DNA of 64,000 nt from assembly GCA_037043455.1 (NCBI GenBank), contig JAWPHD010011218.1:21883-85882 (forward strand). The letters are read 5' to 3'. A model generated the notes under the pieces. That model did not search any database. It had not been told where the DNA came from and saw only the letters and a program-made list of their open reading frames with translations. Positions 62,681-64,000 of this stretch are shown here, piece after piece (position 1 is the first letter of the stretch; each line of letters begins with the position of its first letter). A program made the translations under genes and the position numbers. The DNA is from Cyrtodaria siliqua. Taxonomy: Eukaryota > Mollusca > Bivalvia > Adapedonta > Hiatellidae.

Positions 62681-64000
62681 AAACCACCACATTCCCATCC
62701 CATCACTTCCCCATACCATCTCCCAACCCAACAATCTCAATAACCTAAATAACACCCTTATACACCCCCAAACATCTCTCGACTACAACCCCACCCCATT
62801 CATCATTACCCTACACCAAAACCCAAAAATATCAACTACTCTTCATACTCAACAACACCACTAACACACAACTAAAAACCTCACAAAACCACCCATTCTC
62901 ACTACCCACCTCATTCCCCTCCTCCAAACACACAAACAACACTACCTTCTCCCCCCACCCTCCTTCCCAAACAACCCCCTAACCAACCACCTATCAATAC
63001 CTTACAATCCCCCAATACCACTCCCACAACACCCCCCCCAAACTCTCCCTCCCACCTCAACATATCCCCCCCTCCATTCAAACTCACCTCCCCCTAACAT
63101 ATCCCCTCCTCATCACCCACCCACCCTTCCACTCCCTCCCCACCCAATTCCCACCACCTTACTTCTAACAAACACAACCCCAAATCCCCCCTCTAACTCA
63201 CCCCTACCCCCCCTCTCATCACCCACCTATTCTCCAACCTTCTATCTCTTCTCCCCACCTATTCACCTACAACACCTAACATTTTCCCCCCCCCTCCTTA
63301 CTCTTTTACCACACCCCTTCCCCCCTAAAATACCTTCTACCTTTCCCCCTACCATTTTCCAACAATAAAATTCTAACCCACCATCACACCCTCTAAACAA
63401 ACCCTTCCCCACTTAACAAATCCTCCTCATTCACAACACCCCCCCACACCTTACACCCCCCCTCAATCTCATACACCCCCCTTCCACTCAACAAATCCTC
63501 CAATTTCTCACCTATTCCTCATCTAAAACCCATCTACCATCCCTTACACCACATACCCCCCCCTACCCCCCCCACCTCAATCATTTCACAATCCTCCTAT
63601 TCATCTCCCCCAACAAATTCTACCCAATATCCTCTACACATTCCTCCCCCCTATCCCTCCCTACTCACCTTCAACCCTTCATTTAAAACACCTCCCCCCA
63701 CACCCCCATACCCTTCATCCCTCTCACTCCCACCCCAACCAACACCACCCCCCACATATATCCTCCTCATTTCAAACACATCTTTTCACCACTCCCTCAT
63801 TCCCCCAACCCTCCTCCTCTCCCTTAATCAAACACACCACAATTTCCCCTCCCCCCTTATATATCCCTCCATTACCCTTCCAAATTACTCCTCCAACTCC
63901 TCCTCTCCTCATCCCTCCTCTTACCCCCCATACAACCCCCCCACCCCTCATTCCAATACTCACACTCCCTCACACACACCTCTAACTCAAAAACAACACC
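62681..64000. other. G-free tract (one G in 1320 bases of the + strand)
   Basis: From 62681 to the window end the only G on the + strand is at 62781. The sequence is a non-periodic mix of C (the most common base), A and T, so the minus strand is G-rich and free of C. G falls gradually over the preceding 300 bases (about 12, 7, 3, 6 and 3 per 60 bases from 62401 on) rather than stopping at a sharp edge. No repeat unit, gene or telomere-like motif is visible. The 63-codon minus-strand frame at 63772..63963 only reflects Gly/Val/Arg codons of G-rich DNA. Confidence 0.95.

Noticed and set aside
63772..63963. 63-codon Gly-rich minus-strand frame
   Set aside because: Result of the C-free composition of the minus strand, which removes most stop contexts and gives Gly, Val and Arg codons.
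62681..64000. Telomeric or subtelomeric repeat
   Set aside because: No TTAGGG/CCCTAA periodicity or any other unit can be found; the tract is aperiodic.

Overview
The window is animal nuclear DNA, most likely from a mollusc and probably a bivalve. It is AT-rich and has split genes with GT-AG introns. Intergenic and intronic space is packed with tRNA-derived SINEs, short terminal-inverted-repeat (TIR) elements, the 'TGACCTTGACCTTTGACC' and 'aagttcaaaaagggg' repeat types I associate with molluscs, and about a dozen minisatellites. No bacterial, organellar or rRNA genes are visible. Species cannot be fixed from sequence alone.

Two genes are well supported and converge. (1) On the + strand, 11464..13432 joined to 17284..17384 encodes a 689-residue secreted coiled-coil protein with a cysteine-bearing C-terminal domain I do not recognise. 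(2) On the - strand, ten exons between 52053 and 28979 encode 524 residues of a LOXHD1-like protein made of serial PLAT domains. Every splice junction is GT-AG and every phase agrees. One divergent PLAT domain lies ahead of two canonical ones, and the 3' part of the gene is not found in the window. A possible third gene on the - strand (59589..60238) is open for 152 residues and appears frameshifted. A decayed coding relic lies near 58560..58850 on the + strand.

Layout: 1..11463 is repeats, including a 3.2-kb minisatellite. 11464..17384 is the secreted coiled-coil gene, whose single intron is full of repeats. 17385..28978 is intergenic and minisatellite-rich. 28979..52074 is the LOXHD1-like gene, whose introns carry SINEs, MITEs and a 33-bp array open in several frames. 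52075..58500 is mostly repeats, including a hAT-like element and tRNA-like units. 58500..61200 holds the possible gene and the relic. 61290..62680 is repeats. From 62681 to the end of the window the + strand has a single G in 1320 bases, the strangest feature here and possibly an assembly or base-calling artefact.

No multi-gene system (defence island, operon, CRISPR) is present. The most unusual material is the G-free tract, the two poorly known coding units, and the way minisatellites arise from inside particular dispersed repeats.
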